Assembly (NCBI GenBank): GCA_032334235.1
Contig: JAVSGI010000005.1
Span: forward strand, 1,860,001-1,924,000
DNA length: 64,000 nt
Source of the DNA: Paracoccaceae bacterium Fryx2
Lineage (GTDB): Bacteria; Pseudomonadota; Alphaproteobacteria; Rhodobacterales; Rhodobacteraceae
Direction of reading: 5' to 3'
Below are positions 44,771 to 54,284 of the stretch, one piece after another. Under the pieces are notes generated by a model. That model worked only from the letters and a program-made list of their open reading frames with translations, had not been told where the DNA came from and did not search any database. Made by a program: the position numbers and the translations under genes. How positions within the stretch are numbered: position 1 is the first letter of the stretch; each line of letters begins with the position of its first letter.

Positions 44771-45785
44771 CATGCGCTTCATACGCCTCGATGATGCGGC
44801 CGACAAGCGGGTGGCGCACCACGTCTTTCGAGGTGAAGTAGTTGAAGCTGATGCCCTTGACCCCGGCCAGGATGCGCTCGGCATCCTGCAGCCCGCTCGG
44901 CGTGCCGCGCGGCAGGTCGATCTGGGTGCGGTCGCCGGTGATCACCATGCGCGAACCTTCGCCGAGACGGGTCAGGAACATCTTCATCTGCATGGTGGTG
45001 GCGTTCTGCGCCTCGTCCAGCACCACGAAGGCGTTGGACAGCGTGCGCCCGCGCATGAAGGCCAGCGGCGCGATCTCGATCCGCTTTTCCTCCATCAGCT
45101 TGGCAAGCTGTTTCTGCGGCAGGAAGTCGTTCAGCGCGTCGTAAAGCGGCTGCATGTAGGGGTCGATCTTTTCCTTCATGTCGCCGGGCAGGAAGCCCAG
45201 CCGCTCGCCCGCCTCGACTGCCGGGCGCGACAGGATGATCTTGTCCACCGCGCCGCCGATCAGCATGGTTACGCCCACGGCCACGGCCAGATAGGTCTTG
45301 CCGGTGCCCGCCGGGCCGATGCCGAAGGCCAGTTCGTGGTCGAACAGGTTGGCGACATAGGCCTTCTGCGCCTCGGTCCGGGGTTCGACGGGTTTCTTGC
45401 GGGTGCGAAGCTCGTATTTGCTGCCCGTGAACATTTCCATCTGCTCGTCCACCCGTGCGGGTTCGGGGCTCAGGCTGGCAGGCATCGGGCGGCCCATGCG
45501 GATGGCGCCGTCGATGTCGCCCGCAACCACGCCGCGCCCGGCCTCAAGCCGGGCATAAAGCCCGCGCAGCACAGCCGCCGCCTGTTGCCGAGCCCCCTTG
45601 TCGCCGATCACTGCAAGGCGGTTGCCGCGCCGCAGGATATGCACCCCCATCTGATGCTCGATCTGCGCCAGATTGCGGTCGAACTCGCCGCAGAGGCCGA
45701 TCAGAAGGCGGTTGTCGGGGAATTCCAGAAGTGTCTCTACCACATCCTCTGAACGGGTCGGGGGGGTCAGCGCGCTGATGCCCAA
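44754..45785 (-). CDS. phoH: PhoH family ATPase
   Basis: Encodes 343 residues starting at a TTG (45785) with AAGGAG 8 bases upstream. The PhoH core is [19 protein letters not shown] (Walker A, about residue 155), [20 protein letters not shown] and [20 protein letters not shown] (Walker B). The N-terminal 100 residues carry a KH-like RNA-binding region. It is probably an RNA-related ATPase; the detailed role is unknown. It overlaps ybeY and heads the conserved cluster. Confidence 0.95.
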   Translation of the reverse strand: MGISALTPPTRSEDVVETLLEFPDNRLLIGLCGEFDRNLAQIEHQMGVHILRRGNRLAVIGDKGARQQAAAVLRGLYARLEAGRGVVAGDIDGAIRMGRPMPASLSPEPARVDEQMEMFTGSKYELRTRKKPVEPRTEAQKAYVANLFDHELAFGIGPAGTGKTYLAVAVGVTMLIGGAVDKIILSRPAVEAGERLGFLPGDMKEKIDPYMQPLYDALNDFLPQKQLAKLMEEKRIEIAPLAFMRGRTLSNAFVVLDEAQNATTMQMKMFLTRLGEGSRMVITGDRTQIDLPRGTPSGLQDAERILAGVKGISFNYFTSKDVVRHPLVGRIIEAYEAHDGASG

Positions 45786-45979
45786 GGAGGTCTCCTTCTA
45801 GCAGGCAGGGTGAACACCCCGAGTGTGGGGCCTGTCCGGGGTTCTGACAAGCGGCAATCACCGCCAGTCGGCAGCCTGACGCAGGAAAGTGCCGATATCG
45901 TGACTGATGCACATCTTGTGGCGCGGAAACGAAAAAGGGCCACGGCTTGCACCATGGCCCCCTGTTTCATCCGCCCCCC

Positions 45980-46354
45980 TCAACGCTGGACGACGACCGT
46001 CCTGTAGCCCGGGCGGGGCACGTAATCGTTGATGCCCGGCGACTGGGTCTGGTAGTTCTTCAGCACCGTTCCCGGCGGATAGCGGTTGTTGCAGACCGGC
46101 AGGCCCGATTTCGGGTCGTAGCGCGGTGTCGAATAACCTTCGACGCCGTCATCCATGATCCAGTTCTGGCAGCCGTCGGGGTCGTAGGCGATGGCGGCGC
46201 CGCCATTGGTCAGCCGCCCGCCGTCGCGCCCGGTGTCATAGGCGGTGGCGATCACGGTGTTGGGGTTGCCGTCATAGGGCCGCAGACCGTCCGAGCAGCC
46301 TGCAACCAGCACAAGCGCGACGATTCCCGCGCCCTTGATGATACCATTGGTCAT
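45980..46354 (-). CDS. Lipoprotein with a Cys/Trp-rich paired motif
   Basis: Encodes 124 residues from the ATG at 46354. A lipoprotein signal ends ALVLVAGCSDG (lipobox Cys about residue 20). The centre reads DPDGCQNWIMDDGVEGYSTP followed by RYDPKSGLPVC. The same arrangement (DGC-x2-W-x2-D-x-G-x-EGY-x2-PR-x2-P-x2-G-x-PVC) occurs in the gene upstream. The two conserved Cys may form a disulfide. The C terminus ends VPRPGYRTVVVQR. It starts 5 bases after the OmpA-like stop, so the pair is an operon. Function unknown. Confidence 0.75.
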   Translation of the reverse strand: MTNGIIKGAGIVALVLVAGCSDGLRPYDGNPNTVIATAYDTGRDGGRLTNGGAAIAYDPDGCQNWIMDDGVEGYSTPRYDPKSGLPVCNNRYPPGTVLKNYQTQSPGINDYVPRPGYRTVVVQR

Positions 46355-46359
46355 ATCTG

Positions 46360-46932
46360 TCACCACCTGTAGCAAACGACTTCGACGCGGCGATTCTGCT
46401 GCATCCCTGCGGCGGTGCCGTTGGACGCGCGGGGCTGGCGTTCGCCAAAGCCGATCTCGCGTTCCACCATCGCGCCGACCGACCGGGCAACGGTGGCAAC
46501 CGAGGCGGCGCGGCGCTGCGACAGGCGCATGTTGTATTCATCCGAGGCGCGGCTGTCGGTGTGCCCGTAGATGGCATAGCCGAAGGCCCCGGCGCCCTGG
46601 AAGAAGCTTTGCAGACGCGCGCGCCCGCTCGCGGTCAGTTGCGCGCTGTCGGTGGCGAACAGCTGGTCGGTGTTTTCCACCAGACAGGTGTTCTGCTTCA
46701 GACAGACCGGCTTGCCGGTCTGCGGGTTGCGCCGCGGCACCATGTAGCCTTCAAGCCCGCCGTCGGCCCACCAGTGCATGCAGCCATCGTCATCGACCCA
46801 GAGGCCCCATTCGATCTTGCCCGCCACCTGAGGGCCGTTCTGCGCCACGGCCATCGGCGCGCCATGAAGCCCGACCGCCAGGGCCAGCCCGCCCGCAACC
46901 ATTCGCAATGCCTTGGAAATCCGCCGTCCCAC
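46360..46932 (-). CDS. OmpA-like protein with the same Cys/Trp-rich motif
   Basis: Encodes 190 residues from a GTG at 46932, chosen because it follows GAAGGGGG and leaves a basic N terminus and hydrophobic signal (MVAGGLALAVGLHG). The mature N terminus has DDDGCMHWWADGGLEGYMVP then RRNPQTGKPVC, the motif shared with the next gene. It is followed by an OmpA C-terminal domain (LFATDSAQLTASGRARLQSF, YAIYGHTDSRASDEYN, LSQRRAASVATVARS, NRRVEVVCYRW). It should sit in the periplasm, bound to peptidoglycan. It is located between miaB and phoH. Confidence 0.8.
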   Translation of the reverse strand: MGRRISKALRMVAGGLALAVGLHGAPMAVAQNGPQVAGKIEWGLWVDDDGCMHWWADGGLEGYMVPRRNPQTGKPVCLKQNTCLVENTDQLFATDSAQLTASGRARLQSFFQGAGAFGYAIYGHTDSRASDEYNMRLSQRRAASVATVARSVGAMVEREIGFGERQPRASNGTAAGMQQNRRVEVVCYRW

Positions 46933-47113
46933 AGCCACAGCCCCCTTCAACGAAATCGCCCTTGCCTTATTGTTGCCAGAATTGACTTCACGACTTCGGG
47001 ATGTAAAGCAAAATCTGTGGTTTACGGTCTGCGATCCCGGGCGCATCCGGTTGCGCCGGCGTCAAAAACCTGGATCGGGGGCGATTGATCACGCACCGGA
47101 AACAATGCGGCGG

Positions 47114-48445
47114 CTAAAGGCGTTCTCCGGTCAGCGAATTGGTCATCGCGGCGGTGATCCGCACCCGGACCAACTGCCCCGGCACGCCCCGGGGGTCATC
47201 GACATGCACCGCGTGCAGGTGGTCGGATTTGCCGACCATCTGGCCCGGCTGGCGGCCCGGCTTTTCATAAAGCACCCCGACCTCGCGCCCCACCATCGCG
47301 CGTTGCAGGGCGTGCTGCTGGCTGGTGATCAGGCTTTGCAGCTCATGCAGGCGGGCGTCGGCCACTTCGGCGGGAACCTCGGGCTTTTCGGCAGCCGGAG
47401 TGCCCGGGCGGGCGGAATACTTGAAGGTATAGGCCTGCCCGAACCCCACCGTGCGGATCAGCGCCAGCGTCGCCTCGAAATCGGCATCGGTCTCGCCGGG
47501 AAAGCCCGCGATGAAATCCGAACTCAGCAGGATGTCGGGGCGGGCGGCGCGGATGCGCTCGATCACCGCCAGATATTGCGCGGCGGTGTGCTTGCGGTTC
47601 ATCGCCTTCAGGATGCGGTCGGACCCCGACTGCACCGGCAGGTGCAGATAGGGCATCAGCGCGGGCAGATCGGCATGGGCGGCGATCAGGTCGTCGTCCA
47701 TGTCGTTGGGATGCGACGTGGTATAGCGCAGCCGCAGCAATCCCGGCACCTGAGCCAGTTCGCGCAGCAGGCGCGACAGCGTCCAGTCGCCGCCCTGCCC
47801 CGTACCATCGCCCGCACCGTGATAGGCGTTGACGTTCTGCCCCAGCAGGGTGATCTCGCGCACGCCCTTTTCGACCAGCGCCCGCGCCTCGGCCAGGATG
47901 CGCGCCGCGGGGCGGCTGACCTCGGCGCCACGGGTATAGGGCACGACGCAGAAGGCGCAGAACTTGTCACAGCCTTCCTGCACCGTCAGGAAGGCGGCGG
48001 GCCCCCGGCTGGCGCGCGGTGCGGACAGGTGGTCGAACTTGTCCTCGGGCGGAAAATCGGTATCGACCTGCTGGCCGCCGACCTGCGCGTTGCGCACCAT
48101 GTCGGGCAGGCGGTGGTAGCTTTGCGGCCCCACCACCAGATCGACCAGCGGCATCCGCCGCAGGATCTCGGCGCCTTCGGCCTGCGCCACGCAGCCCGCC
48201 ACGCCGATCTTCAGCCCGGGCTTCGCCGCCTTCAGCGGGCGCAGGCGGCCAAGGTCGGAATAGAGCTTCTCGGACGCCTTCTCGCGAATGTGGCAGGTGT
48301 TGATCAGCACCATGTCGGCGTCTTCGGCGCGGTCGGTGGCCACATAGCCCTCTCCGCCCAGCGCCTCGGCCATGCGCTCGCTGTCGTAGACGTTCATCTG
48401 GCAGCCGTAGGTCTTGATGAACAGCTTTTTCGGATCGTCGGACAT
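47114..48445 (-). CDS. miaB: tRNA-2-methylthio-N6-dimethylallyladenosine synthase MiaB
   Basis: Encodes 443 residues from the ATG at 48445. The N-terminal domain has [40 protein letters not shown] and [10 protein letters not shown]. The radical SAM site is [19 protein letters not shown] (CxxxCxxC) and the TRAM domain is at the C terminus. [13 protein letters not shown] separates it from RimO. It methylthiolates i6A37 of tRNA. The longer upstream frame is not conserved. Confidence 0.96.
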   Translation of the reverse strand: MSDDPKKLFIKTYGCQMNVYDSERMAEALGGEGYVATDRAEDADMVLINTCHIREKASEKLYSDLGRLRPLKAAKPGLKIGVAGCVAQAEGAEILRRMPLVDLVVGPQSYHRLPDMVRNAQVGGQQVDTDFPPEDKFDHLSAPRASRGPAAFLTVQEGCDKFCAFCVVPYTRGAEVSRPAARILAEARALVEKGVREITLLGQNVNAYHGAGDGTGQGGDWTLSRLLRELAQVPGLLRLRYTTSHPNDMDDDLIAAHADLPALMPYLHLPVQSGSDRILKAMNRKHTAAQYLAVIERIRAARPDILLSSDFIAGFPGETDADFEATLALIRTVGFGQAYTFKYSARPGTPAAEKPEVPAEVADARLHELQSLITSQQHALQRAMVGREVGVLYEKPGRQPGQMVGKSDHLHAVHVDDPRGVPGQLVRVRITAAMTNSLTGERL

Positions 48446-48620
48446 TGCGCAGGCCCCCAGCCGCTGGAACACGGGTTTTACACGCAAACCGCCGCGCGGC
48501 GCAACGCCCCGGGGGCAGGCGGCGCCCGCGGGGGGTTGCGTTAAAGGAAGTGTTGACCGATTCTGCCGAAAACGGCCGGGTCTGGCAACGACCGCCGGGC
48601 GGACAGGCAAAGGGCAGGGC

Positions 48621-49490
48621 ATGCGTTACGGCGGCTTGGACGATCTTCTCGGCAAGGGCAAGGCGGCCCTGGCCACGGGGCCGGTGGCGATCATCATGGC
48701 CGAAGACCCGGTCGAGGTGCACACCACGCTGCGCCACCACCTTGCGGCCGGGTTCAGCGAGGTGATCCTGCTGGCCCATGACGAGATCGTGGTTCCCGCG
48801 GCGCTGGAGGCGACCATCCACCGCGTCAGCCATGACGTCCATGCCGAGGGCGCGCTGTTCAAGGCGGTCAACCGGCTGATCGAGGCCGCGCCGGGCATCT
48901 GGATGTATTACTGCTACAACGCCGAATACCTTTTCCACCCGTTCTGCGAGACGCGCAGCATCCGCGAACTGCTGGCCTTTCACACCGAGGAACGCCGCGA
49001 GGCGCTGCTGTCCTATGTGATCGACCTTTACGCGGGCAGCCTGGACGCAGCCCCGAATGCCGTGTCGCTGGAGAATGCGTATCTTGACCGTTCGGGCTAT
49101 TACGCGCTGGGGCGGCCCGATCCGGCCAACCACAGCCATCCGCGTGACCGGCAGCTTGATTTCTTCGGCGGCCTGCGCTGGCGGTTCGAGGAGCACATTC
49201 CCGCCCCCCGCCGCAAGATCGACCGGATCGCGCTGTTCCGCGCCAAGCCCGGCCTGACGCTGCGGCCCGATTTCACCTTCTCGGAAGAGGAATACAACAC
49301 CTACGCCTGCCCCTGGCACCACAACATCACGACCGCGATCGTGTCCTTCCGCACCGCCAAGGCGCTGAAATCCAACCCGGGGTCGATGTTCGACATCCAC
49401 AATTTCCGCTGGCACAACTCGGTCGAGTTCCAGTGGCATTCGCAGCAATTGATGGATCTGGGGCTGATGGAGCCGGGCCAGTGGTTCTGA
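48621..49490 (+). CDS. Glycosyltransferase family 2-like protein
   Basis: Encodes 289 residues from the ATG at 48621. The N-terminal 120 residues alternate strands and helices like a GT-A fold ([35 protein letters not shown]). Next come [16 protein letters not shown] and a central [17 protein letters not shown]. The C-terminal half is rich in His and Trp ([27 protein letters not shown]). There is no clear DxD motif. I recall this family being called glycosyltransferase in Rhodobacteraceae; the acceptor is unknown. It is divergent from miaB. Confidence 0.6.
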   Translation: MRYGGLDDLLGKGKAALATGPVAIIMAEDPVEVHTTLRHHLAAGFSEVILLAHDEIVVPAALEATIHRVSHDVHAEGALFKAVNRLIEAAPGIWMYYCYNAEYLFHPFCETRSIRELLAFHTEERREALLSYVIDLYAGSLDAAPNAVSLENAYLDRSGYYALGRPDPANHSHPRDRQLDFFGGLRWRFEEHIPAPRRKIDRIALFRAKPGLTLRPDFTFSEEEYNTYACPWHHNITTAIVSFRTAKALKSNPGSMFDIHNFRWHNSVEFQWHSQQLMDLGLMEPGQWF

Positions 49491-49528
49491 CGCCCGGCCA
49501 TCCGGCGGGAATGAGACCGGCAGACACC

Positions 49529-49600
49529 GGGAACGCCCAGCGGAACGCCCAGTTGAACGCCCAGCGGAACGCCCAGCGGAACGCCCAGCGGAACGATTGA
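49529..49600. repeat. 12-bp intergenic tandem repeat
   Basis: Six units of CGGAACGCCCAG run in tandem between the glycosyltransferase-like gene and the next gene. The first and last units are diverged and one internal unit has TTG for CGG. No gene on either strand is disturbed. Confidence 0.9.
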
Positions 49601-49650
49601 CGCCACCCGGCCCGCGCGGGACACTGCGACAAAAGCCGAGGGAGGTTTTC

Positions 49651-50841
49651 ATGATCCGTCCGACCGCCGTTGTGCTGCTGGTTCTCGCCAGCGCCCCGAT
49701 GCTGGAAGCGCGCGAGGTCAAGGGCGCGCTGGCCTACCGCGAACGCATCGCCCTGCCCGAGGGCGCCGAGATGGTCGTCGAGGCGCGCGACGCGGGCGGT
49801 GCTGTGGTCGAACTGCGGCGGGCAACGGCCGGGCAACAGGTGCCGCTGGATTTCGTGATCGAGGCGCCCGAGACCGCGCAGATCCTTCGGGCGGCGGTCT
49901 TCGCGGGGGCGCGCCCGATCTGGGTTTCGGAGCCGGTGGCGGTGCCGCAGGGCGCCGATGCCGATCTGGGGGTGATCGCGCTGGCGCGGCCGATCCCGAT
50001 GGGTTTTGCCGCGCCGATGCGCTGCGGCGACCTGGTGGTGGACCTGGGGTTCCTGGATGCCGGCGCCCGGCTGCGGATCGGGGCGGAAACCTTCGTGCTG
50101 GCCCCCGACATCGCCGCCTCTGGCGCGCGCTATGCCGATGGCAAATCATCCGAAACCGCCGTGCACACCAAAGGCAACCGCGCCCTCGTGACCCTGCGCG
50201 GCCAGACCCTGCCGGAATGTGCCCCGATGCTGGAACCCGACCTTCTGCCGCTGACGGTGCGCGGCAACGAACCGGGCTGGGTGCTGACCCTGACCCGCGA
50301 CGGCATCCGCCTGTCGACCGAGGGCGGCGACAGCCTTGAGGTGCCGCTGCCGGAAGCCGAAGCCGTGGGCGAGGCCACGCGCTTTGCCTGGGCGGATGGC
50401 GACCTGACACTGGAACCGGCGGTGTGTCGCGATTCGATGACGGGTATGCCTTACCCGCTGTGGGCGACGCTGACGCGGGGCGAAAGCGTTCTGTCGGGAT
50501 GCGGCGGCGACCCGGCGCGGCTGCTGGCGGGCCTGTGGCGGGTGGGGGTGATCGACGGCGCGGCCCTGTCGGAAGCGGTGGAGGTGACGCTGGAGATTGC
50601 GGACAACCGCGTGTCGGGGCGGGCGGGCTGCAACCGCTATGCGGGGTCGCTGGCGCTGACCGGCGAGGGCATGGGCTTCGGCCCGGCGGCGGCCACGAAA
50701 ATGGCCTGCGCCCCGGAACTGATGCAGGCCGAGGCCGCATTCCTTGCCGCCCTTGCCCGGGTGACCGGGTTCGACATTGCACCCGATGGCGCGCTGATCC
50801 TGCTGGCGGGGGGCGATGCGGTGCTCCGTGCCCGGCGCTGA
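49651..50841 (+). CDS. Multi-module envelope protein: YbaY-like, MliC-like, COG3650-like and META domains
   Basis: Encodes 396 residues from the ATG at 49651. A signal peptide (MIRPTAVVLLVLASAPMLEA) is followed by four regions. They are VKGALAYRERIALPEGAEMV (YbaY-like, about 25-120), SGARYADGKSSETAVHTKGN followed by PEC (MliC lysozyme-inhibitor-like, about 145-195), VRGNEPGWVLTLTRDGIRLS (COG3650-like, about 205-300) and LWRVGVIDGAALSE, SGRAGCNRYAGSL, ATKMACAPELM (META/HslJ-like, to the end). These modules usually occur in separate small lipoproteins. It is predicted periplasmic; a role in stress or lysozyme resistance is inferred. Confidence 0.8.
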   Translation: MIRPTAVVLLVLASAPMLEAREVKGALAYRERIALPEGAEMVVEARDAGGAVVELRRATAGQQVPLDFVIEAPETAQILRAAVFAGARPIWVSEPVAVPQGADADLGVIALARPIPMGFAAPMRCGDLVVDLGFLDAGARLRIGAETFVLAPDIAASGARYADGKSSETAVHTKGNRALVTLRGQTLPECAPMLEPDLLPLTVRGNEPGWVLTLTRDGIRLSTEGGDSLEVPLPEAEAVGEATRFAWADGDLTLEPAVCRDSMTGMPYPLWATLTRGESVLSGCGGDPARLLAGLWRVGVIDGAALSEAVEVTLEIADNRVSGRAGCNRYAGSLALTGEGMGFGPAAATKMACAPELMQAEAAFLAALARVTGFDIAPDGALILLAGGDAVLRARR

Positions 50842-50921
50842 CACTGCCGCCGCAGCGCGGCAATTGACTCGCCCCCCCCGCTTCGCCACAACGATGGCAG
50901 AGGATTTGCGGGGGGTTCTGC

Positions 50922-51620
50922 ATGAAGAAGATCTACGACAGCGCCGGGGCGGCACTGGAGGGTGTGCTGTTCGACGGAATGCTGATCGCGGCCGGCGGCT
51001 TTGGCCTGTGCGGCATACCGGAACTGCTCATCGCGGCGATCCGCGATGCGGGCACGAAGAACCTGACCGTCGCCTCGAACAACGCGGGCGTCGATGGTTT
51101 CGGGCTGGGCGTGCTGCTGGAAACCCGGCAGGTGAAGAAGATGATCTCCTCCTACGTCGGCGAGAACGCCGAATTCATGCGCCAGTATCTGTCGGGCGAG
51201 CTGGAGCTGGAGTTCAACCCGCAGGGCACGCTGGCCGAGCGGATGCGGGCGGGTGGCGCGGGAATCCCCGGCTTCTATACCCGCACAGGCGTCGGCACCG
51301 TGATCGCAGAGGGCAAGGACCACAAGGATTTCAACGGTCAGACCTACATTCTGGAAACCGGCATCGTGGCGGACCTCGCGATCGTCAAGGCGTGGAAGGC
51401 CGACCCTTCGGGCAACCTCGTGTTCCGCAAGACCGCGCGCAACTTCAACCCGCCTGCCGCGACCTGCGGCAAGGTCTGCATCGTCGAGGTCGAGGAAATC
51501 GTGCCGCTGGGCGCGCTTGACCCCGACACGATCCATCTGCCGGGCATCTATGTGCACCGGATCATCCAGGGCCAGCACGAGAAGCGCATCGAACAGCGCA
51601 CCGTGCGTCCGCGCGTCTGA
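50922..51620 (+). CDS. scoA: 3-oxoacid CoA-transferase subunit A
   Basis: Encodes 232 residues of the alpha subunit of succinyl-CoA:3-ketoacid CoA-transferase. Features are [39 protein letters not shown] and [20 protein letters not shown]. The enzyme moves CoA between succinyl-CoA and acetoacetate or a similar acid, allowing ketone-body or PHB breakdown. It is in an operon with a 77-residue gene and scoB. Confidence 0.95.
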   Translation: MKKIYDSAGAALEGVLFDGMLIAAGGFGLCGIPELLIAAIRDAGTKNLTVASNNAGVDGFGLGVLLETRQVKKMISSYVGENAEFMRQYLSGELELEFNPQGTLAERMRAGGAGIPGFYTRTGVGTVIAEGKDHKDFNGQTYILETGIVADLAIVKAWKADPSGNLVFRKTARNFNPPAATCGKVCIVEVEEIVPLGALDPDTIHLPGIYVHRIIQGQHEKRIEQRTVRPRV

Positions 51621-51631
51621 GGGGCATCATC

Positions 51632-51865
51632 ATGACGCCAGAGACCAGGGACGCGCAACGCCGGGCGGTCGCCGACGAATTCCTGCAATGGATCACGCTC
51701 GCCCGCCGCATCATCGCCGACCATTTCCCGGCAGAACGCTCCGAACCGCACAACCAGATGGTGGTCGACACCGCCCGGTCGCTGATGCTGGCCCAGCGGC
51801 TGGGACAGACCGAATCCACGCTCGAGGGCCTTCGCGTCGCCCTTGTCCAGACCAAGGAGAACTGA
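51632..51865 (+). CDS. Small protein between scoA and scoB
   Basis: Encodes 77 residues ([20 protein letters not shown] to [10 protein letters not shown]). It is predicted entirely helical and charged with no Cys, signal or membrane segment. It starts 11 bases after scoA and ends 1 base before the scoB ATG, so it is translated in the middle of the CoA-transferase operon. I do not recognise a characterised family. A regulatory or assembly role is only a guess from position. Confidence 0.7.
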   Translation: MTPETRDAQRRAVADEFLQWITLARRIIADHFPAERSEPHNQMVVDTARSLMLAQRLGQTESTLEGLRVALVQTKEN

Positions 51866-51866
51866 G

Positions 51867-52496
51867 ATGCCCTGGGACCGCAACCAGATGGCCGCCCGTG
51901 CGGCACAGGAACTGCAGGACGGCATGTATGTGAACCTTGGCATCGGGATTCCGACGCTGGTGGCGAATTACATCCCCGAAGGGATCAGCGTCACGCTGCA
52001 ATCGGAGAACGGGATGCTGGGCATGGGGCCGTTTCCGCTGGCCGGCGACGAGGATGCCGACCTGATCAACGCCGGCAAGCAGACCATCACCGAACTGCCG
52101 CAGACCGCCTATTTCGACTCGGCGCAGTCCTTCGCGATGATCCGCGGCGGCAAGATCGCCATGGCGATCCTTGGCGCGATGGAGGTGGCCGAAAACGGCG
52201 ATCTGGCGAACTGGATGATCCCGGGCAAGCTGGTCAAGGGCATGGGCGGCGCGATGGATCTGGTGGCGGGCGTGGGCCGCGTCGTGGTGGTGATGGACCA
52301 CACCTCCAAGCACGGCGAATCCAAGGTGCTGCACGCCTGCACCCTGCCGCTGACCGGCAAGGCGGTGGTCAACCGCATCATCACCAATCTGGGCGTGTTT
52401 GACGTGGTGCCGGGCGGCCTGCGCATCGTCGAATGTGCCGAGGGCGTGACCGAGGCCGAATTGCGCGCCGCGACCGAGGCCACCATCGTTGACTGA
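51867..52496 (+). CDS. scoB: 3-oxoacid CoA-transferase subunit B
   Basis: Encodes 209 residues. The catalytic Glu is in [14 protein letters not shown] (SENG motif), which forms the gamma-glutamyl-CoA thioester. Other features are [20 protein letters not shown] and [16 protein letters not shown]. It pairs with scoA. Its stop overlaps the next gene's TTG start by 8 bases. Confidence 0.96.
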   Translation: MPWDRNQMAARAAQELQDGMYVNLGIGIPTLVANYIPEGISVTLQSENGMLGMGPFPLAGDEDADLINAGKQTITELPQTAYFDSAQSFAMIRGGKIAMAILGAMEVAENGDLANWMIPGKLVKGMGGAMDLVAGVGRVVVVMDHTSKHGESKVLHACTLPLTGKAVVNRIITNLGVFDVVPGGLRIVECAEGVTEAELRAATEATIVD

Positions 52497-52779
52497 GTTC
52501 GACATCATCCGCGAGGGCGGCGGCTCGAAAGGCCGCTACCTGATCCGCCAGGGCAGCGAGGAGGCGGAGCTGACCTGGTCCGTCACCACGCCGACCCTGG
52601 TGATCGCAGACCACACCCATGTGCCCGACAGCCTGCGCGGCACCGGCGCCGGGCTGGCGCTGGTGACGCGGCTGGTGGCGGATGCGCGGGCGGAGGGGTT
52701 CAGGATAATGCCGCTCTGCCCCTTCGTGAACGCGCAGCGCAAGAAGCATCCTGAATGGGCGGATGCCTTTTCGGTCTAG
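52489..52779 (+). CDS. YidJ-type small GNAT acetyltransferase
   Basis: Encodes 96 residues from a TTG at 52489 that overlaps the scoB stop; no ATG is nearby. The short NATD1/YidJ fold is visible: [40 protein letters not shown] (acetyl-CoA loop RGTGAG) and [19 protein letters not shown]. Members are small acetyl-CoA-binding proteins of unknown substrate. It is translationally coupled to scoB. Confidence 0.85.
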   Translation: MTEFDIIREGGGSKGRYLIRQGSEEAELTWSVTTPTLVIADHTHVPDSLRGTGAGLALVTRLVADARAEGFRIMPLCPFVNAQRKKHPEWADAFSV

Positions 52780-52782
52780 GGG

Positions 52783-53649
52783 TCACCCCCCGGCCGAGAT
52801 GATCTTGAACACGCAGGGGTCGGAAATCAGCTCGGGCGGCGTCAGGCACAGACCCTGCGCCACCTGCCAGGCCGCCAACACCTTGGGCACGTAGTCGCGG
52901 GTTTCGGCATAGGGCGGGATGCCCGCATTGGCGGCCACCGCCCCCTCGCCCGCATTGTAGGCCGCCAGCACCATCAGCGGGTCGCGGTCGAACTCGCCCA
53001 TCAGCCAGTTCAGATAGGCCACGCCGCCCTTGATGTTCTGGGCGGCGTTCTTCGAATCGGTGACGCCGAAGCGGCTGGCGGTGGCCGGAATAAGCTGCAT
53101 CAGCCCGGTCGCCCCGGCCGAGCTGACCACATCGGCACGCCCCGCGCTTTCGATGCCGATCACCGCCAGCACCAGCGCGGGCGAGACATCGGTGCCGATG
53201 GTGGCCTTGAGGATGTCGGTCCCGTAGGCTTTGGCGATCTCCTGCATGTGCTGCAGGCGGGGCGCGCGGACGGCGGCACCGCCCGGCCCCTGCGACAGGG
53301 TGGCCAGCGCCAGCGGAAAGCGGTCCTGCACCGCCCCGCGTGCGGTGGGCACCTTGTCCCAGAACCAGCTGTAGGTCGAGGCTGCGGCCGGTTTGGCAGG
53401 TGCCAGTGCCGGGGCATCGGCCGCCACCGCATCGGGCTCGGGCAGCTTTTCGGGCTTCGGGGCCACGGCAAGGCGGCGCGCCTGTTCGGCCGGGTCGATC
53501 TGCACGGTGATCCGCTTTGCCCCCGCGCCCTCCGGCGGCTTTATCCGCCGAAAGGTGAAATCGGCATCGCCCGACAGGCCCTGCGCCGCCAGCACCTGCG
53601 GCGCGGCGAGCAAAAGCCCCGCGAGAATGATTCCTGCCCGATGCCGCAT
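52783..53649 (-). CDS. Lytic transglycosylase (SLT domain)
   Basis: Encodes 288 residues. A signal peptide (MRHRAGIILAGLLLAAPQVL) is followed by a Pro/Ala-rich spacer, then from about residue 140 an SLT domain. The catalytic Glu is in VLAVIGIESAGRADVVSSAG, followed by GLMQLIPATASRFGV, AAYNAGEGAVAANAGIPPY and ETRDYVPKVLA. It cleaves the glycan strands of peptidoglycan in the periplasm. It is adjacent to the tad operon, divergent from it, and might open the wall for the pilus, though this is inference from position. Confidence 0.92.
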   Translation of the reverse strand: MRHRAGIILAGLLLAAPQVLAAQGLSGDADFTFRRIKPPEGAGAKRITVQIDPAEQARRLAVAPKPEKLPEPDAVAADAPALAPAKPAAASTYSWFWDKVPTARGAVQDRFPLALATLSQGPGGAAVRAPRLQHMQEIAKAYGTDILKATIGTDVSPALVLAVIGIESAGRADVVSSAGATGLMQLIPATASRFGVTDSKNAAQNIKGGVAYLNWLMGEFDRDPLMVLAAYNAGEGAVAANAGIPPYAETRDYVPKVLAAWQVAQGLCLTPPELISDPCVFKIISAGG

Positions 53650-54016
53650 CTGCGGTTGCCTGCTCTGCCCGTGTTTTTCTTCGCGCCGAGTGTTGCAGGG
53701 AATGGCTTCTGGCGCCAGTTTTCCCGGTGAAACCTTGGCGGTTCGGCCACTTTTGTCGGGAAATGCGGCGCAAAAGTCTCGGGCGCCGGATGGCGCCGGG
53801 GCCGAGGGAAAATTATTTCCCCTTTATATCAACGACATGGCAGGTTTTTCCGGTTCAATCGCATTTTCCGTAAAATGCCGCTGCCGTTCCCAAATGCCGC
53901 CACGATTGGGGGGCCATATACACCCATGCCGAGACGGAAAGACCGGAACAGAGGCCGGACGCGAAAGACCGAAGCGGCGCAACACAACCGAGCAAACTCC
54001 TTGAAAGGGACACACC
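53650..54016. other. 367-base regulatory interval upstream of the tad operon
   Basis: No gene is seen. Two perfect dyads are present: GGGAAAATTATTTCCC at 53806-53821 and GCATTTTCCGTAAAATGC at 53861-53878. The sequence around them is AT-rich for this genome, so they are candidate operators or part of the pilin leader. Confidence 0.5.
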
Positions 54017-54235
54017 ATGAAACTTCTGAACCTGTTCAAATCCTTCCAGAACGACGAATCCGGCGCCGTGACCGTTGACTGGGTGGTGCTGACCGCCGCC
54101 ATCGTCGGCCTCGGCATGGTGGTCATGTCGACCGTCGGCGGCGGGATCGAGGATCTGGGCGGTGATATCGCTTTGAAGCTGACCAATACCACTGTGGGCT
54201 ACCCCGGCGCCGGCGCCCCCGCCCCCACCAACTGA
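54017..54235 (+). CDS. flp: Flp family type IVb pilin
   Basis: Encodes 72 residues. A basic leader (MKLLNLFKSFQNDESG) ends with a Gly, followed by the Flp pilin hydrophobic helix AVTVDWVVLTAAIVGLGMVV and a short Gly/Pro-rich tail. Prepilin peptidase should cut after the Gly. It is the major subunit of the tad pilus. AAAGGGA precedes the start. A strong hairpin follows, which would keep pilin mRNA in excess of the machinery. Confidence 0.9.
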   Translation: MKLLNLFKSFQNDESGAVTVDWVVLTAAIVGLGMVVMSTVGGGIEDLGGDIALKLTNTTVGYPGAGAPAPTN

Positions 54236-54258
54236 TTGCCACCCGGCTGATCCAAGGG

Positions 54259-54284
54259 GGCCGCGTCCGGGACAGGACGCGGCC
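54259..54284 (+). terminator. Terminator or attenuator after the first pilin gene
   Basis: A perfect 10-bp stem (GGCCGCGTCC / GGACGCGGCC, loop of 6) is followed by TTCGTCGTTCT. It lies 24 bases after the first flp stop. Confidence 0.7.
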
